A DNA stretch of 6,197 nucleotides from Planctomycetaceae bacterium (GTDB taxonomy: Bacteria > Planctomycetota > Planctomycetia > Pirellulales > Thermoguttaceae). This document shows, piece after piece, positions 6,112 through 6,197 of the stretch. The stretch is from the NCBI GenBank assembly GCA_009776995.1, contig WRMR01000307.1:1-6197 (forward strand), given 5' to 3'. Position 1 is the stretch's first letter, and every line of letters starts with the position of its first letter. A program made the translations under genes and the position numbers. The notes under the pieces are model-generated. The model was not told the DNA's origin and made no database searches. It saw nothing but the letters and a program-made list of their open reading frames with translations.

Positions 6112-6186
6112 TCAATTGTCCGGCAGTAAAGACGGCGGGGCGAGGTCGTGCAGAAAACTGAAGATCGCATCACGAAGGAAGGTCAT
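6112..6186 (-). pseudogene. Possible N-terminal remnant of a Nif3-like gene
   Basis: The minus frame from ATG 6186 encodes MTFLRDAIFSFLHDLAPPSL and then LPDN before TGA at 6114-6112, 24 residues. Nif3-family (dinuclear metal, GTP cyclohydrolase I type 2) proteins start with a helix followed by L-x-x-LAPP-x-LAE-x-WDNVGL, and the match ends exactly where WDNVGL should begin. Nothing in the next 200 bases continues the family. The frame also stays open toward the right edge, so it could instead be the C-terminus of an unknown protein. Tentative. Confidence 0.3.
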
Positions 6187-6197
6187 CACGTTTCGTC

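Noticed and set aside
1..6197. tRNA, rRNA, CRISPR array or replication origin
   Set aside because: I looked for cloverleaf-like arms, conserved rRNA stretches, spaced direct repeats and origin-like iterons and saw none.

Overview
The window looks like a piece of a planctomycete chromosome, probably from the Pirellulales side of the phylum, though that rank is inference. Three things point there. The large protease carries an N-terminal LEDR-V-VLSA motif (the planctomycete LEPR-XLL type signature). The partial gene at the left edge resembles a conserved planctomycete protein of unknown function. The right half has a small YacG zinc protein followed by a DUF1573 protein.

Layout. Positions 2-415 (+) hold the 3' end of a conserved hypothetical gene. 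Positions 416-985 show no convincing gene. Positions 986-3979 (+) encode a secreted subtilisin-like (S8) serine protease of 997 residues from its preferred start. It has the full D/H/N/S catalytic set, two beta-sandwich-like segments joined by a Ser/Gly/Thr/Asn linker, and six copies of a 46-47 residue GGND repeat plus a decayed seventh. Facing it on the minus strand is a group read right to left: an N-terminal ORF fragment resembling Nif3 (6186-6112), yacG (5880-5710), a membrane-anchored DUF1573 protein (5671-5192), an AT-rich stretch with an open frame of doubtful status (5115-4800), a secreted eight-cysteine protein with an excellent ribosome binding site (4797-4402), and a broken gene (4409-4009).

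The most interesting part is 4009-4409. A 152 bp element with terminal inverted repeats GAGGCTATTT/AAATAGCCTC, nested internal inverted repeats and a duplicated TCA (or CTCAG) target sits inside this gene. It encodes no protein, so it looks like a miniature inverted-repeat transposable element (MITE). Removing it with one target copy on paper restores one 81-codon frame that ends in a membrane helix and an Arg/Lys-rich tail, 29 bp from the convergent protease stop. The first part of that frame resembles the C-terminal half of the intact DUF1573 protein 0.8 kb away, so the locus holds an intact DUF1573 gene and a decayed relative.

How the genes fit together. The protease and its repeat region are expected to act outside the cytoplasm. 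The DUF1573 protein and the Cys-rich protein are also predicted to be exported. YacG is a housekeeping cytosolic protein. No dedicated biochemical system can be demonstrated here. The best hypothesis is a decaying cassette of a secreted Cys-rich protein with a DUF1573 protein, damaged by deletion and then by a MITE.
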